A stretch of 64,000 nt of DNA, taken from assembly GCF_028713855.1 (NCBI RefSeq), contig NZ_JAQTNN010000005.1, positions 62,001 through 126,000 of the forward strand. The letters run 5' to 3'. This document shows, piece after piece, positions 44,921 through 51,731 of this stretch. This stretch comes from Sulfuricurvum sp. (GTDB lineage: Bacteria > Campylobacterota > Campylobacteria > Campylobacterales > Sulfurimonadaceae). Every line of letters begins with the position of its first letter. The first letter of the stretch is position 1. The notes beneath the pieces were generated by a model. It saw nothing but the letters and a program-made list of their open reading frames with translations, was not told the origin of the DNA and made no database searches. Made by a program: the position numbers and the translations under genes.

Positions 44921-45024
44921 TTTGTACCCCTCATCATCTCTTCAATCTCACGCTTCGCACGTTCAAGCGAAGAAACATTTTGCGATTTGTGAATGTGTTG
45001 CAAAACTCTCAAATGTGTACTCAT
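44911..45024 (-). CDS. Very small coupled phage ORF (37 residues)
   Basis: Starts MSTHLRVLQHIHKSQNVS and is helical and basic. The ATG overlaps the upstream TGA (ATGA), and its TGA lies inside the first codons of the next gene. It fills what would otherwise be a gap in a fully packed operon. No family recognised. Confidence 0.5.
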   Translation of the reverse strand: MSTHLRVLQHIHKSQNVSSLERAKREIEEMMRGTKCN

Positions 45025-45230
45025 AGTATTTCCACCTTATTAATGTCGAAGTTCTGACCCTCTTGGATCGAGATTAAACTGATAACATAACTCATAGCAA
45101 TGTTGTGACCGAGGAACTTATCTCTATAAAATCCATAGAACAACCCGCTATTGACTCCCTGAGTAATGGCATAGTCTTTGCCGTATCGGGCGACGATCTT
45201 CGGGGGTGGGATTTGTATTCTTTTTTTCAT
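45021..45230 (-). CDS. Small phage hypothetical protein
   Basis: 69 residues starting MKKRIQIPPPKIVARYGKDY, a beta-rich small protein. The ATG at 45230 overlaps the previous TGA in an ATGA junction, so it is preferred to the ATG three codons upstream. No family recognised. Confidence 0.6.
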   Translation of the reverse strand: MKKRIQIPPPKIVARYGKDYAITQGVNSGLFYGFYRDKFLGHNIAMSYVISLISIQEGQNFDINKVEIL

Positions 45231-45436
45231 AGGTGACATCCACTATTAAAATCTTTTTGAACTTGCGGACATGGTTTATAATCGCTGTCACACGTAGCAT
45301 TGAACTCAACCTCATTGCGGCTATACTCACAAATAAAGTTATATTCTTCCGGTAATTCAGTGATCGGGGTATCAAGGTGCGGGTCAATAGCATGAGCACA
45401 TGTCCAACACTGCTTTGGCATTGGTTTATCTATCAT
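45227..45436 (-). CDS. Small cysteine-rich phage protein
   Basis: 69 residues with Cys pairs CWTC near residue 10 and further single Cys residues at about 36, 49 and 56, plus a terminal CHL. Probable small zinc protein of unknown role. ATGA overlap with the next gene upstream. Confidence 0.6.
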   Translation of the reverse strand: MIDKPMPKQCWTCAHAIDPHLDTPITELPEEYNFICEYSRNEVEFNATCDSDYKPCPQVQKDFNSGCHL

Positions 45437-45552
45437 CCGCTAATCCTCTTCATCAACAATCCATTTGCGCTATAAACGCTTTTACAAGCTTTGATAAGCT
45501 CACCGCTATCCAATACTTCAAACATTCCGTTGTTGGGGATTATTTCTGCCAT
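45433..45552 (-). CDS. Very small phage ORF (39 residues)
   Basis: Starts MAEIIPNNGMFEVLDSGELI; the predicted start overlaps the 3' end of the small membrane protein gene in another frame (AAATGGCAGAAATAA junction). A longer open frame upstream is rejected because it collides with that gene. The next gene starts with an ATGA overlap. Confidence 0.5.
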   Translation of the reverse strand: MAEIIPNNGMFEVLDSGELIKACKSVYSANGLLMKRISG

Positions 45553-45662
45553 TTTGCACCCTTTGGGTTTTCGCCGTAGCGTCGCTTGGATTTGTATGAA
45601 ACCCATCCGATAGATACGAATAAAGCCAAAACGCAAATAATTCCTATGATTTGATCTTCCAT
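45540..45662 (-). CDS. Very small membrane protein (40 residues)
   Basis: MEDQIIGIICVLALFVSIGW is a membrane helix followed by a positively charged tail with KSKRRYG. It begins 1 nt after the stop of the next upstream gene and overlaps the next downstream start. A single-span phage peptide of unknown role. Confidence 0.55.
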   Translation of the reverse strand: MEDQIIGIICVLALFVSIGWVSYKSKRRYGENPKGAKWQK

Positions 45663-45663
45663 G

Positions 45664-45942
45664 TCACACCGCCATAACTAATAGAGCATATAAGCCAAGT
45701 ACTAGAACAACTGTTCCCCAAAAGCCTTGCGACTTATGACGAAAAACGGTACCATATAAAAAAGCGGCAGTTATAAGATAACCACTCGCTAATACTGGGG
45801 ACACCCAAGCCAAAATAAAAGGAATTAGAATCGCATGAATAGCACCCTTGAAGGCTTTATCATAAGTGTCATAATCTTCGTAGGTTTCAAAATTTATAGC
45901 GACCCCGTTTGGCGTGCTAAGGTTGAGCGTTTCTTCTAACAT
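45664..45942 (-). CDS. Phage membrane protein
   Basis: 92 residues: a soluble N-terminal third, then two or three hydrophobic segments (AIHAILIPFILAWVSPVLAS and WGTVVLVLGLYALLVMAV). CTTTGG-free but with AAAGGAG before the ATG. Inner-membrane protein; it could act in exclusion or be a neutral accessory. No family recognised. Confidence 0.6.
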   Translation of the reverse strand: MLEETLNLSTPNGVAINFETYEDYDTYDKAFKGAIHAILIPFILAWVSPVLASGYLITAAFLYGTVFRHKSQGFWGTVVLVLGLYALLVMAV

Positions 45943-46031
45943 AGTTTCTCCTTTGGTAGTTCTTCAATAATGCGTATCGCCCACCATAATGGCAGACCGT
46001 TGAGGGATGCTAAAATGAGCCTATACTTCAT
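45936..46031 (-). CDS. Very small phage ORF (31 residues)
   Basis: MKYRLILASLNGLPLWWAIR and a short charged tail; possibly membrane associated. ATG shares its first base with the parB TGA, and its stop overlaps the next gene. Its end contains the AAAGGAG ribosome-binding site of that gene, so it may serve mainly to couple translation. Confidence 0.45.
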   Translation of the reverse strand: MKYRLILASLNGLPLWWAIRIIEELPKEKLC

Positions 46032-46834
46032 CAAATCTCCTCGATGGTGATTCTGTACTGTTTCTCAGGGTCTAATGTGGAAATGATCTTGTCAAAGTTG
46101 ATAGACTCAACCGAATCTCCACCCTTTGCGAAAATAGTCGAAACGTGTTTCATTTTCCCGCGGGAAATTTTTTCCGCTTTCGGCTTTGCCGCTTCCTTGA
46201 AATCATCGCGTGTGATTTCGCCTGCTTTGTATCGCTGATAGATTTCACGCTGTTTTTCGGGTTGTTTTATTCGTGCGAGTTCATCGAGTACCGACATTCC
46301 GTATTCTCGTCTTTCACTCTTCACTTCAGCAATGATAGTTGGGTCAAGTTTGTTCACGACGCTGAATGCCTTGGATATATATGAGAGCGGTTTGGCAATC
46401 ACGGATGCGAGATCCTGCTTTTGATCATACGCTCCCGACTCCCATAGCCGAACTATCGCCATTGCTACTTCTAAATCGGTCAGGTCATCACGTTGGATAT
46501 TTTCAATCAGCGCCATTTCATCGATAACCGTATTCTCATACGATGATACTATTGCCCGGATCGTCAATGCTCCGATGATTTTATGAGCTTCCCATCTGCG
46601 CTGACCTGCTATGATCATGTATCTATTCTCTCTGCGTACTACGCTGATAGGTTGGAGCAGGCCTTTTTCTTTGATAGATTCAGCCAGTTCTCCCAATGAT
46701 ACATGGTCGAAGTATTTGCGGGGTTGGTCGGGGTTTGGGTATATCTTCGATATCTCTATCTCCATAAGATCAGTGATACCGTTCGTGCGAGTCGGGGTTT
46801 TGGCTTTAGCATCTAGTAGGGCTGATAAGTTCAT
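46031..46834 (-). CDS. parB: ParB-like partition protein
   Basis: 267 residues from the ATG at 46834. ParB/Srx N-domain with ISKIYPNPDQPRK, the nucleotide-binding AGQRRWEAHK (77-84; canonical GERR) and ENIQRDDLT (111-119). A central HTH follows (about 135-170: ASVIAKPLSYISKAFS) and a C-terminal tail that likely dimerises. ParB binds parS and uses CTP to slide along DNA. It overlaps parA by 29 nt. A parS-like palindrome lies inside its codons at 46154. Confidence 0.9.
   Translation of the reverse strand: MNLSALLDAKAKTPTRTNGITDLMEIEISKIYPNPDQPRKYFDHVSLGELAESIKEKGLLQPISVVRRENRYMIIAGQRRWEAHKIIGALTIRAIVSSYENTVIDEMALIENIQRDDLTDLEVAMAIVRLWESGAYDQKQDLASVIAKPLSYISKAFSVVNKLDPTIIAEVKSERREYGMSVLDELARIKQPEKQREIYQRYKAGEITRDDFKEAAKPKAEKISRGKMKHVSTIFAKGGDSVESINFDKIISTLDPEKQYRITIEEI
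46154..46167. promoter_or_regulatory. parS-like palindrome 1
   Basis: A perfect 14-bp palindrome TTTCCCGCGGGAAA inside the parB coding region. It is one of three copies near parAB; candidate ParB binding site. Confidence 0.55.
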
Positions 46835-47414
46835 ATTTAAGTCCTGATATTTCAGATCGTGCGGTACCGTCAATAGCACCGTGATATACACTCTTTCCAT
46901 CACCCATTGTCGTTCGGTAGATTTTACGGCTTCGGATTATGTTTTTCAGTATGCGGAACCCAGTTCCATATACGGCTTGCTCAATATCTTTGAAGTTACG
47001 AGCGAGTGGGTGGACGTTGTTGAGTACCATACATACCTCTGCATGGCTTCCGATCTCGCTCAAGATATCTTTGAACGTCTCGAAGCCTATCACCTCAGTA
47101 ACGCTATCGCTGATCGGTATCACTACCAAGTCGCTGTACTCGATAGCAGTTCGATTGATCGCCGCATCAAACCCACCTACATCAATAATGACGATTTGAG
47201 TGCTTGGTATGTTTTGGAGTATGGTGATCAACTCCTCAGACGTTTGAGGCTGTATAACGTTCAGCGGTTCACCACCCATAAGGTTTAGATATTTGATGGT
47301 TTGCTGAAAGTCGAGATCGATTACAGTAGTGCCGTGACCGATCGAGTGAGCGAGATGCCAAGCGAGTGTTGATTTTCCGACACCGCCTTTGGTGTGTGCT
47401 AGGGTGAGTATCAT
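46806..47414 (-). CDS. parA: ParA-like partition ATPase
   Basis: 202 residues from the ATG at 47414. Deviant Walker A TKGGVGKST (8-16), Walker A' VIDLDFQQT, Walker B IVIIDVGG. It is a short ParA/MinD-type ATPase without an N-terminal DNA-binding domain, as in type Ib partition systems. It overlaps parB downstream and the DUF551-like gene upstream (ATGA). Together with ParB it suggests active segregation of a circular form. Confidence 0.9.
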   Translation of the reverse strand: MILTLAHTKGGVGKSTLAWHLAHSIGHGTTVIDLDFQQTIKYLNLMGGEPLNVIQPQTSEELITILQNIPSTQIVIIDVGGFDAAINRTAIEYSDLVVIPISDSVTEVIGFETFKDILSEIGSHAEVCMVLNNVHPLARNFKDIEQAVYGTGFRILKNIIRSRKIYRTTMGDGKSVYHGAIDGTARSEISGLKYELISPTRC

Positions 47415-47869
47415 TTGGAACTCTTTGGCACTAGGATATGCATCCACAGTTTTGCTTTTTTAGTAGCCATCCAATGAATATCTTCAACACTATTCCATTC
47501 ATACCATCCCTCAGGCAAATAGTATTCATCCCTTTCTTCATTGTAATCGCAATCACCATCAAAAGTACCGTCACATTCCATATGAAATTCAGGGTAATAC
47601 ACGGCTCTTATTCCATCATGAAACTCGAATACTTTTTCTCCAAGCTCAACATCATTTTCCATATAAGCAAATACAATTTGACCCGCTTTTGGCATTTCAT
47701 CGTTGGTGTTGATCCATTCACAGCTTTTAGGGGCTTCGAGTTCGGCGATTGCTTCATCGATTTGATCCCATGTTTGTAGATCATCTTCGTAATTAGCAAG
47801 GCTTTCTTTGCTTGCACCTAAATGTGTTTGAAACGCTTTTAATAATGCTATCGCTTTCAACTGTTCCAT
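47411..47869 (-). CDS. Phage DUF551-like protein
   Basis: 152 residues. After a helical N-terminus (about 1-55), the segment CEWINTNDEMPKAGQIVFAY is the start of a DUF551-type domain, common in phages and of unknown function. The C-terminus has many acidic and aromatic residues. The start at 47869 is chosen because the upstream frame overlaps the palindrome at 47893 and a hairpin. It probably begins the parAB transcription unit. Confidence 0.7.
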   Translation of the reverse strand: MEQLKAIALLKAFQTHLGASKESLANYEDDLQTWDQIDEAIAELEAPKSCEWINTNDEMPKAGQIVFAYMENDVELGEKVFEFHDGIRAVYYPEFHMECDGTFDGDCDYNEERDEYYLPEGWYEWNSVEDIHWMATKKAKLWMHILVPKSSK

Positions 47870-47892
47870 TACTTTGCCTTTTTTGGTTGGAT

Positions 47893-47906
47893 TTTCCCGT
47901 GGGAAA
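47893..47906. promoter_or_regulatory. parS-like palindrome 2
   Basis: TTTCCCGTGGGAAA differs from the other copies by one central base. It lies 23 nt upstream of the gene that begins the parAB unit, so it could also act in autoregulation. Confidence 0.55.
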
Positions 47907-47978
47907 TTTCGGAAGCTCTCTACGTGACTCAGCGAACCGCAAAGGGAACCTGTGCCTCGTAGAAAGCTCTGTGGGGAT

Positions 47979-48002
47979 GTCTCCGACATTGATGTCGGGG
48001 AC
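47979..48002. repeat. Hairpin between the lipoprotein gene and the par unit
   Basis: GTCTCCGACAT/ATGTCGGGGAC forms an approximately 11-bp stem with a tiny loop, without a T-run. It may be a terminator of the lipoprotein gene or an mRNA-processing site. Confidence 0.45.
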
Positions 48003-48006
48003 ATAG

Positions 48007-48501
48007 TTAAAGTTTGTATGGACTCGTGATAAGTCGCTCTTCGACATATACGGGGGTAAGCTGTTTATTATTTGGGTTCAAGCACATAACATAAGACCCT
48101 TCCGCCGACTCAGGAGAATAAAGACCGTTAGGGTCGGCTTGTGGTAGTACCGCGTTTCCGTAAGCGCTACTTTTCATAGCAATTTGTTGCGGGTTGGTGT
48201 ATTGAGTGCTATATGGGATCGGATACCCTATCGAATCGCATAACTGATGCAGATTCCCGTTCATATCGCGCATATAGGTATAGGTACGAAGCCCTGCGTT
48301 ATCTCGCATTTCCAAGATCATCTTCATATTCTTTTTTTCAGTAAAGTTTATGATAGACGGCATCCCCGTTGATTGAACGGCAATTTTTGTTTGTTCTGCT
48401 TGCTGTCGATCTTGCAGTTGCTCACCTGACTCTTCCTGATTGCATCCGGCAAAAAACATCGCCAAAGTCAACGCCATTAAAAACAGATAAATACGTTTCA
48501 C
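48007..48501 (-). CDS. Phage-encoded lipoprotein
   Basis: 164 residues with a lipoprotein signal: MKRIYLFLMALTLAMFFAGC, Cys20 in the FFAGC lipobox. The mature part starts with an acidic/Gln-rich linker followed by a globular domain with a Cys pair. Exported and lipid-anchored, which is unusual for an early operon gene; a candidate for superinfection exclusion or conjugal-type function. Stop overlap (4 nt) with the membrane protein gene upstream. Confidence 0.7.
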   Translation of the reverse strand: MKRIYLFLMALTLAMFFAGCNQEESGEQLQDRQQAEQTKIAVQSTGMPSIINFTEKKNMKMILEMRDNAGLRTYTYMRDMNGNLHQLCDSIGYPIPYSTQYTNPQQIAMKSSAYGNAVLPQADPNGLYSPESAEGSYVMCLNPNNKQLTPVYVEERLITSPYKL

Positions 48502-48821
48502 TTTAAATCTCCTCCGCTCATCATAGAGCTATAAAACGGCTGTAAGTGCAAAGGCACTTTTTCGCTCGGAAAATTGGCAAACTGATGTTGCACCGTTGAT
48601 CGGATCATTGCTTTCGTCGCATCATCCCCGACCGTGTATTGAACCTGATACTTAGACAAATCACGAACTGAGCCGTCAACGTACTGCTGTGATTCCATAA
48701 ATGTCTTTTGATCGATTGATCGGCTCATTGGTTGAGCGAAATATTTAATACCGATCGATAGTGCTGTTATAGCTACAACCGCTACAATGCCGCCAATAAT
48801 CCATTTGAGATACTCTTTCAT
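48498..48821 (-). CDS. Phage membrane protein with periplasmic tail
   Basis: 107 residues from the ATG at 48821: MKEYLKWIIGGIVAVVAITA is a single membrane helix followed by a soluble domain containing SVRDLSKYQVQYTVGDDATK. It has GGAGAAG upstream. It overlaps the lipoprotein gene, so the two probably act together at the envelope. No family recognised. Confidence 0.65.
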   Translation of the reverse strand: MKEYLKWIIGGIVAVVAITALSIGIKYFAQPMSRSIDQKTFMESQQYVDGSVRDLSKYQVQYTVGDDATKAMIRSTVQHQFANFPSEKVPLHLQPFYSSMMSGGDLK

Positions 48822-49282
48822 TGCTTCTCCTGAACTCTTTGTAGACCACTCCACTATCGGGCAAAGCTCCGAGGAGCAAAGCCTGGCGTAAATCCCGACC
48901 GCAGAATGGTTTATAAAAAGCTCTGCCCCCACCTTGCAATTAAAATCCCATCATTATGGTTTACTCGACTCTGGGGTAGGGGAGGAGTGAAGCAGTCGAT
49001 CGGTAATGCCGTTTCGATTTAGGAGATCGTATGATGGATTGTTCATTGGCACGACTGCTTCGAGTGGTTGGTGGAACCTACCATATAGATAGGCACCATT
49101 AGACACTCTAACTCTTCAAATTTTCCCGCGGGAAAATTACACGGCTGCTTCGCCGCTCAGTCACCCTCACGGTAACTCATCCCAAACCAGCACCACCGAT
49201 CAACGGTTACTTTTCACTGTCAGGTCTCAGGGCAACTCGCCCCGTTTGAGCATAGGATCATCAGATCACACCGAGGTGTAAT
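48822..49282. other. Non-coding segment with the best parS-like palindrome
   Basis: About 460 nt without a convincing gene in either strand. The base composition is closer to the host than to the AT-rich operator region beyond it. It contains the 20-bp palindrome at 49119 and several short inverted repeats; a 19-codon plus-strand frame at about 49031 is too short to support. A leader region, origin or partition locus is possible. Confidence 0.4.
49119..49138. promoter_or_regulatory. parS-like palindrome 3 (longest)
   Basis: A perfect 20-bp palindrome AATTTTCCCGCGGGAAAATT in the non-coding segment. The core TTTCCCGCGGGAAA is the same as in copies 1 and 2. Confidence 0.6.
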
Positions 49283-49393
49283 CTATGAAACTATTTTGAT
49301 TTTTTTTGAAATTTCATCAATACGGTTTTTGTAAAATCCAGTTGGATCAACTTTTTTGCAGTAGGCTTTGAACTTAGGGTCATTGCGTTTCAT
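49283..49393 (-). CDS. Very small phage ORF (36 residues), first of the leftward operon
   Basis: Basic protein starting MKRNDPKFKAYCKKVDPTGF; AAGGAAATAC provides a good ribosome-binding site. It lies between the OL-like operators and the rest of the leftward genes, the position of lambda N or similar early regulators. A GATCACACC/GGTGTAATC hairpin overlaps its end. Function unknown. Confidence 0.5.
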   Translation of the reverse strand: MKRNDPKFKAYCKKVDPTGFYKNRIDEISKKIKIVS

Positions 49394-49424
49394 GTATTTC
49401 CTTTTTTTAACTCTTATGGTAATT

Positions 49425-49473
49425 ATTCCATAATGGAATTTAATTAGAGCTTAAAATAATTCTATTATGGAAT
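49425..49473. promoter_or_regulatory. Left operator cluster (OL-like) for the CI repressor
   Basis: ATTCCATAATGGAAT (49425-49439, perfect 7+1+7 inverted repeat) and ATTCTATTATGGAAT (49459-49473, one mismatch), 34 nt apart start to start. They share the consensus of the sites at 50796-50860 and lie upstream of the first leftward gene. Confidence 0.7.
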
Positions 49474-49578
49474 ATTTTGTAATAAAAATAGGATGTTTAA
49501 AAAATTAAGATGATATGGATTTTTTGAGGGGTAATATTTTGTTTTCAGGGCGAAGCCCTAAAATATAGTTAATATAGA

Positions 49579-50091
49579 TTAAAGAGGAGCCATTTTTACT
49601 GATTCTTTTACTTCTTGCCCGCTTACGTTATAGCACTTCTTTTTTTGAAGATCATAATTATTATGATAAAAGTTGCCTTTTTTTGTTAAAACAGCATATT
49701 CGGTGTTAAGCCCACCAAATCCATTTTGGGCACGATATTTATAACAAACATCTCCGTTATCAGTCATAAAAACAGATTCAAAAACAAGACTATCTGGATT
49801 TCTAAGGCTTGCTTTGATACTTTTTGCCCCGATTAATGTTTTATAAAATTTTTCTTTCCAAATTTTATCTTCTGCTATTTTATTTTCATCAGGAACTACA
49901 GGAGCTGAATTTGCAACATTTTCATTACTCGAAGATGGAGATATAACCTTTAAAACAATAAAAGCGAATATTATCCCAGCAACCCAAGTTGTAGTAGATG
50001 TTTTTTTTGGGATAGATACTCCACATTTTGGGCATTTTTCAGCCTTGTCACTTATTCCCTCATTGCACTCTTTACATTTTACAATTGCCAT
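49579..50091 (-). CDS. Zinc-ribbon membrane protein
   Basis: 170 residues: an N-terminal zinc ribbon CKEC...CPKCG (residues 5-25), one membrane helix (about 35-50, WVAGIIFAFIVLKVIS) and a globular domain outside or periplasmic with two Cys. Encoded directly behind the repressor gene, where lysogenic conversion or superinfection-exclusion genes often lie and are expressed in the lysogen. No specific family identified. Confidence 0.7.
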   Translation of the reverse strand: MAIVKCKECNEGISDKAEKCPKCGVSIPKKTSTTTWVAGIIFAFIVLKVISPSSSNENVANSAPVVPDENKIAEDKIWKEKFYKTLIGAKSIKASLRNPDSLVFESVFMTDNGDVCYKYRAQNGFGGLNTEYAVLTKKGNFYHNNYDLQKKKCYNVSGQEVKESVKMAPL

Positions 50092-50102
50092 TTAAAACCC
50101 CC

Positions 50103-50765
50103 TTATTTTTCTGCTAATGAGCCTAACGATCTAACATGCTTATAGAGTTTTCCTAAAATATGAAGCTCAATATTATTCAATATTGTGTTTTCGGTTGGAT
50201 ATTCTTTGTTATCACTTATGATATCAACCCCTTTTGAACCTCTGAAATGCAATCTTTTTATCTGAATAGATCCATCTTTGCTAATTAGATAAATACTATC
50301 AACCATTTCAACTGATCTGCTATTAACCATATCTACGATAACCCAGTCCTCCGGTCTAATTGTAGGCTCCATCGAATCCCCAACAACTTGAAATATTGAC
50401 AAGTTTTTAGGGTTAATACCGTTTAGAAATTTAGTCCATATTGGAACTCTTTCTTCAGTAATATACTCAGGGAGTAGCCCCTCAGCACCTGCCCCCGCCG
50501 CAATATTTACTACTGGTATAAAAGTGACTCCGTTAGATGGATCGATCCGCTTTTCATCTTGGCTTCCGATAAGATAGGCAACATCAACATTTAAAATATA
50601 AGCAATTTTTGATAATACAGAAATTGGAATATCATTTCGTATATCATCATTTTCACTTAACCATTTAGCAACCGCACTTTGATTTTCGCCTAATCTCTTT
50701 ACCATGTCTTTTTGTTTAATTCCGAGAATGTTCATCTCGGTTCTAATACGCATAACAATATCCAT
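50103..50765 (-). CDS. CI-type phage repressor with LexA/S24 peptidase domain
   Basis: 220 residues. N-terminal HTH (about 10-65: IKQKDMVKRLGENQSAVAKWL in sequence), a linker with an AAGAGAEG likely cleavage segment (89-96), and a C-terminal S24 domain with VVGDSMEPTI (Ser131 nucleophile) and SIQIKRL (Lys170). RecA-stimulated self-cleavage would induce the phage. It should bind the ATTCCAnAATGGAAT operators on both sides and repress both early operons. Confidence 0.93.
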   Translation of the reverse strand: MDIVMRIRTEMNILGIKQKDMVKRLGENQSAVAKWLSENDDIRNDIPISVLSKIAYILNVDVAYLIGSQDEKRIDPSNGVTFIPVVNIAAGAGAEGLLPEYITEERVPIWTKFLNGINPKNLSIFQVVGDSMEPTIRPEDWVIVDMVNSRSVEMVDSIYLISKDGSIQIKRLHFRGSKGVDIISDNKEYPTENTILNNIELHILGKLYKHVRSLGSLAEK

Positions 50766-50795
50766 AATTTACCACCATTTATACCTTAGATAATT

Positions 50796-50860
50796 ATGCC
50801 TTAATGGAATATTCCAAAATAGAATTTATTTTAAGTATCTTTTAAATTCCAAAATGGAAT
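50796..50860. promoter_or_regulatory. Right operator cluster (OR-like) between repressor and Cro-like gene
   Basis: Three 15-bp sites: ATGCCTTAATGGAAT (50796-50810), directly followed by ATTCCAAAATAGAAT (50811-50825), then ATTCCAAAATGGAAT (50846-50860, near-perfect). Spacing and divergent flanking genes fit a lambda-like switch controlling PRM and PR. Confidence 0.75.
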
Positions 50861-50870
50861 AATAAGCCTC

Positions 50871-51122
50871 ATGAAACTACCAACACAATCACAAATGGCA
50901 GCTGTTTTGAAAGTAGAGCAGCCAACAGTATCAAAATACATGAGAGGCAAGCTTGATTTATCAGTTGGTCAAGCTATTCAATTGCGTGATGCGTTTGGCA
51001 TCCCAATCGACGCATGGCTCAACATCAAACAATGGCTACTTGATCGTAAAAGTATGCCCGATGCAGCCGTGCACGTTCAAGTAGAACACGAAAATCAATT
51101 ACACCAAAAGGAGAGTGCGTGA
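50871..51122 (+). CDS. Cro-like HTH regulator
   Basis: 83 residues with a HTH, MAAVLKVEQPTVSKYMRG, near the N-terminus and a helical tail. First gene of the rightward operon, divergent from CI and separated from it by the operator cluster; the position of Cro. A site-3 operator ends 10 nt before its ATG. The next gene's GTG overlaps its stop. Confidence 0.85.
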   Translation: MKLPTQSQMAAVLKVEQPTVSKYMRGKLDLSVGQAIQLRDAFGIPIDAWLNIKQWLLDRKSMPDAAVHVQVEHENQLHQKESA

Positions 51123-51406
51123 AAAAAACATATAGTACAAACCTAACGATCATAAAATATATCAAAGCCATAGACGATATTTTGGCGATTGTAGATGAAG
51201 TAGAAAACCCTAATCGCGGACCTCACGAATTTATTATCCCTGATAAACTTTTAGGGCTATGCAGTGACATCCGAAAAGCCCTAGAGCCACACATGAATGA
51301 AAAATGGATTGATGAAGTTGAAAAACTAAATAGTGACGCATCTGCAATTAATCAAAAAATTGCAGAAAAATTAGGGTTAATTTCAGCATCTAAGGCTCAG
51401 GGATGA
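51119..51406 (+). CDS. Small phage hypothetical protein
   Basis: 95 residues, GTG start, helical and soluble (YIKAIDDILAIVDEVENPN; LNSDASAINQKIAEKLG). No family recognised. GTGA overlap with the Cro-like gene puts it in the same operon. Confidence 0.6.
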   Translation: MKKTYSTNLTIIKYIKAIDDILAIVDEVENPNRGPHEFIIPDKLLGLCSDIRKALEPHMNEKWIDEVEKLNSDASAINQKIAEKLGLISASKAQG

Positions 51407-51635
51407 CCTGCACCGTCACATACGGCATCATAGATGAGAAGATGGGCTTAGTGTCCAAATTAACTGTATGTGTTATCGATTCAACAACGCACGTATGCTC
51501 ACATCTCATATCTCCATCTTTTGACTTTTTGAGCACAATAGTTTCCCCTACTCGGGGTAAAACTCCAAACGAGGCAAGTTCTTCAAACAAACATTCCTCT
51601 TTTTTAAAAACGCTTAACATGACAGTAATTTCCAT
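51390..51635 (-). CDS. Antisense-oriented phage protein in the early rightward operon
   Basis: 81 residues with a natural composition: FEELASFGVLPRVGETIVLK and HTCVVESITHTVNLD. The LPRVGE segment recurs in small beta-rich phage and plasmid proteins. It has AAAGG 8 nt before the ATG and a TATAAT (minus strand, 51674-51679) as promoter. A plus-strand frame (51403-51735) is open over the same region with ATGA junctions at both ends but is Ser/Thr-rich and less convincing; it remains the alternative. Confidence 0.55.
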   Translation of the reverse strand: MEITVMLSVFKKEECLFEELASFGVLPRVGETIVLKKSKDGDMRCEHTCVVESITHTVNLDTKPIFSSMMPYVTVQVIPEP

Positions 51636-51673
51636 TGTAAAAACCTTTGTGAGTGTGATTTTGTTGCAACTCG

Positions 51674-51679
51674 ATTATA
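51674..51679 (-). promoter_or_regulatory. -10 box for the antisense gene
   Basis: TGATATAAT read on the minus strand: an extended -10 box (TG plus TATAAT), about 39 nt before the minus-strand ATG at 51635. Confidence 0.5.
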
Positions 51680-51731
51680 TCACAAAGGCTTTTAGAGTGG
51701 AAAACTCCGAAAAAAAATACAAGGAAATCCA

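Noticed and set aside
47979-48002. Hairpin as a Rho-independent terminator
   Set aside because: The stem is good but no T-run follows in either direction, so it is listed only as a hairpin.
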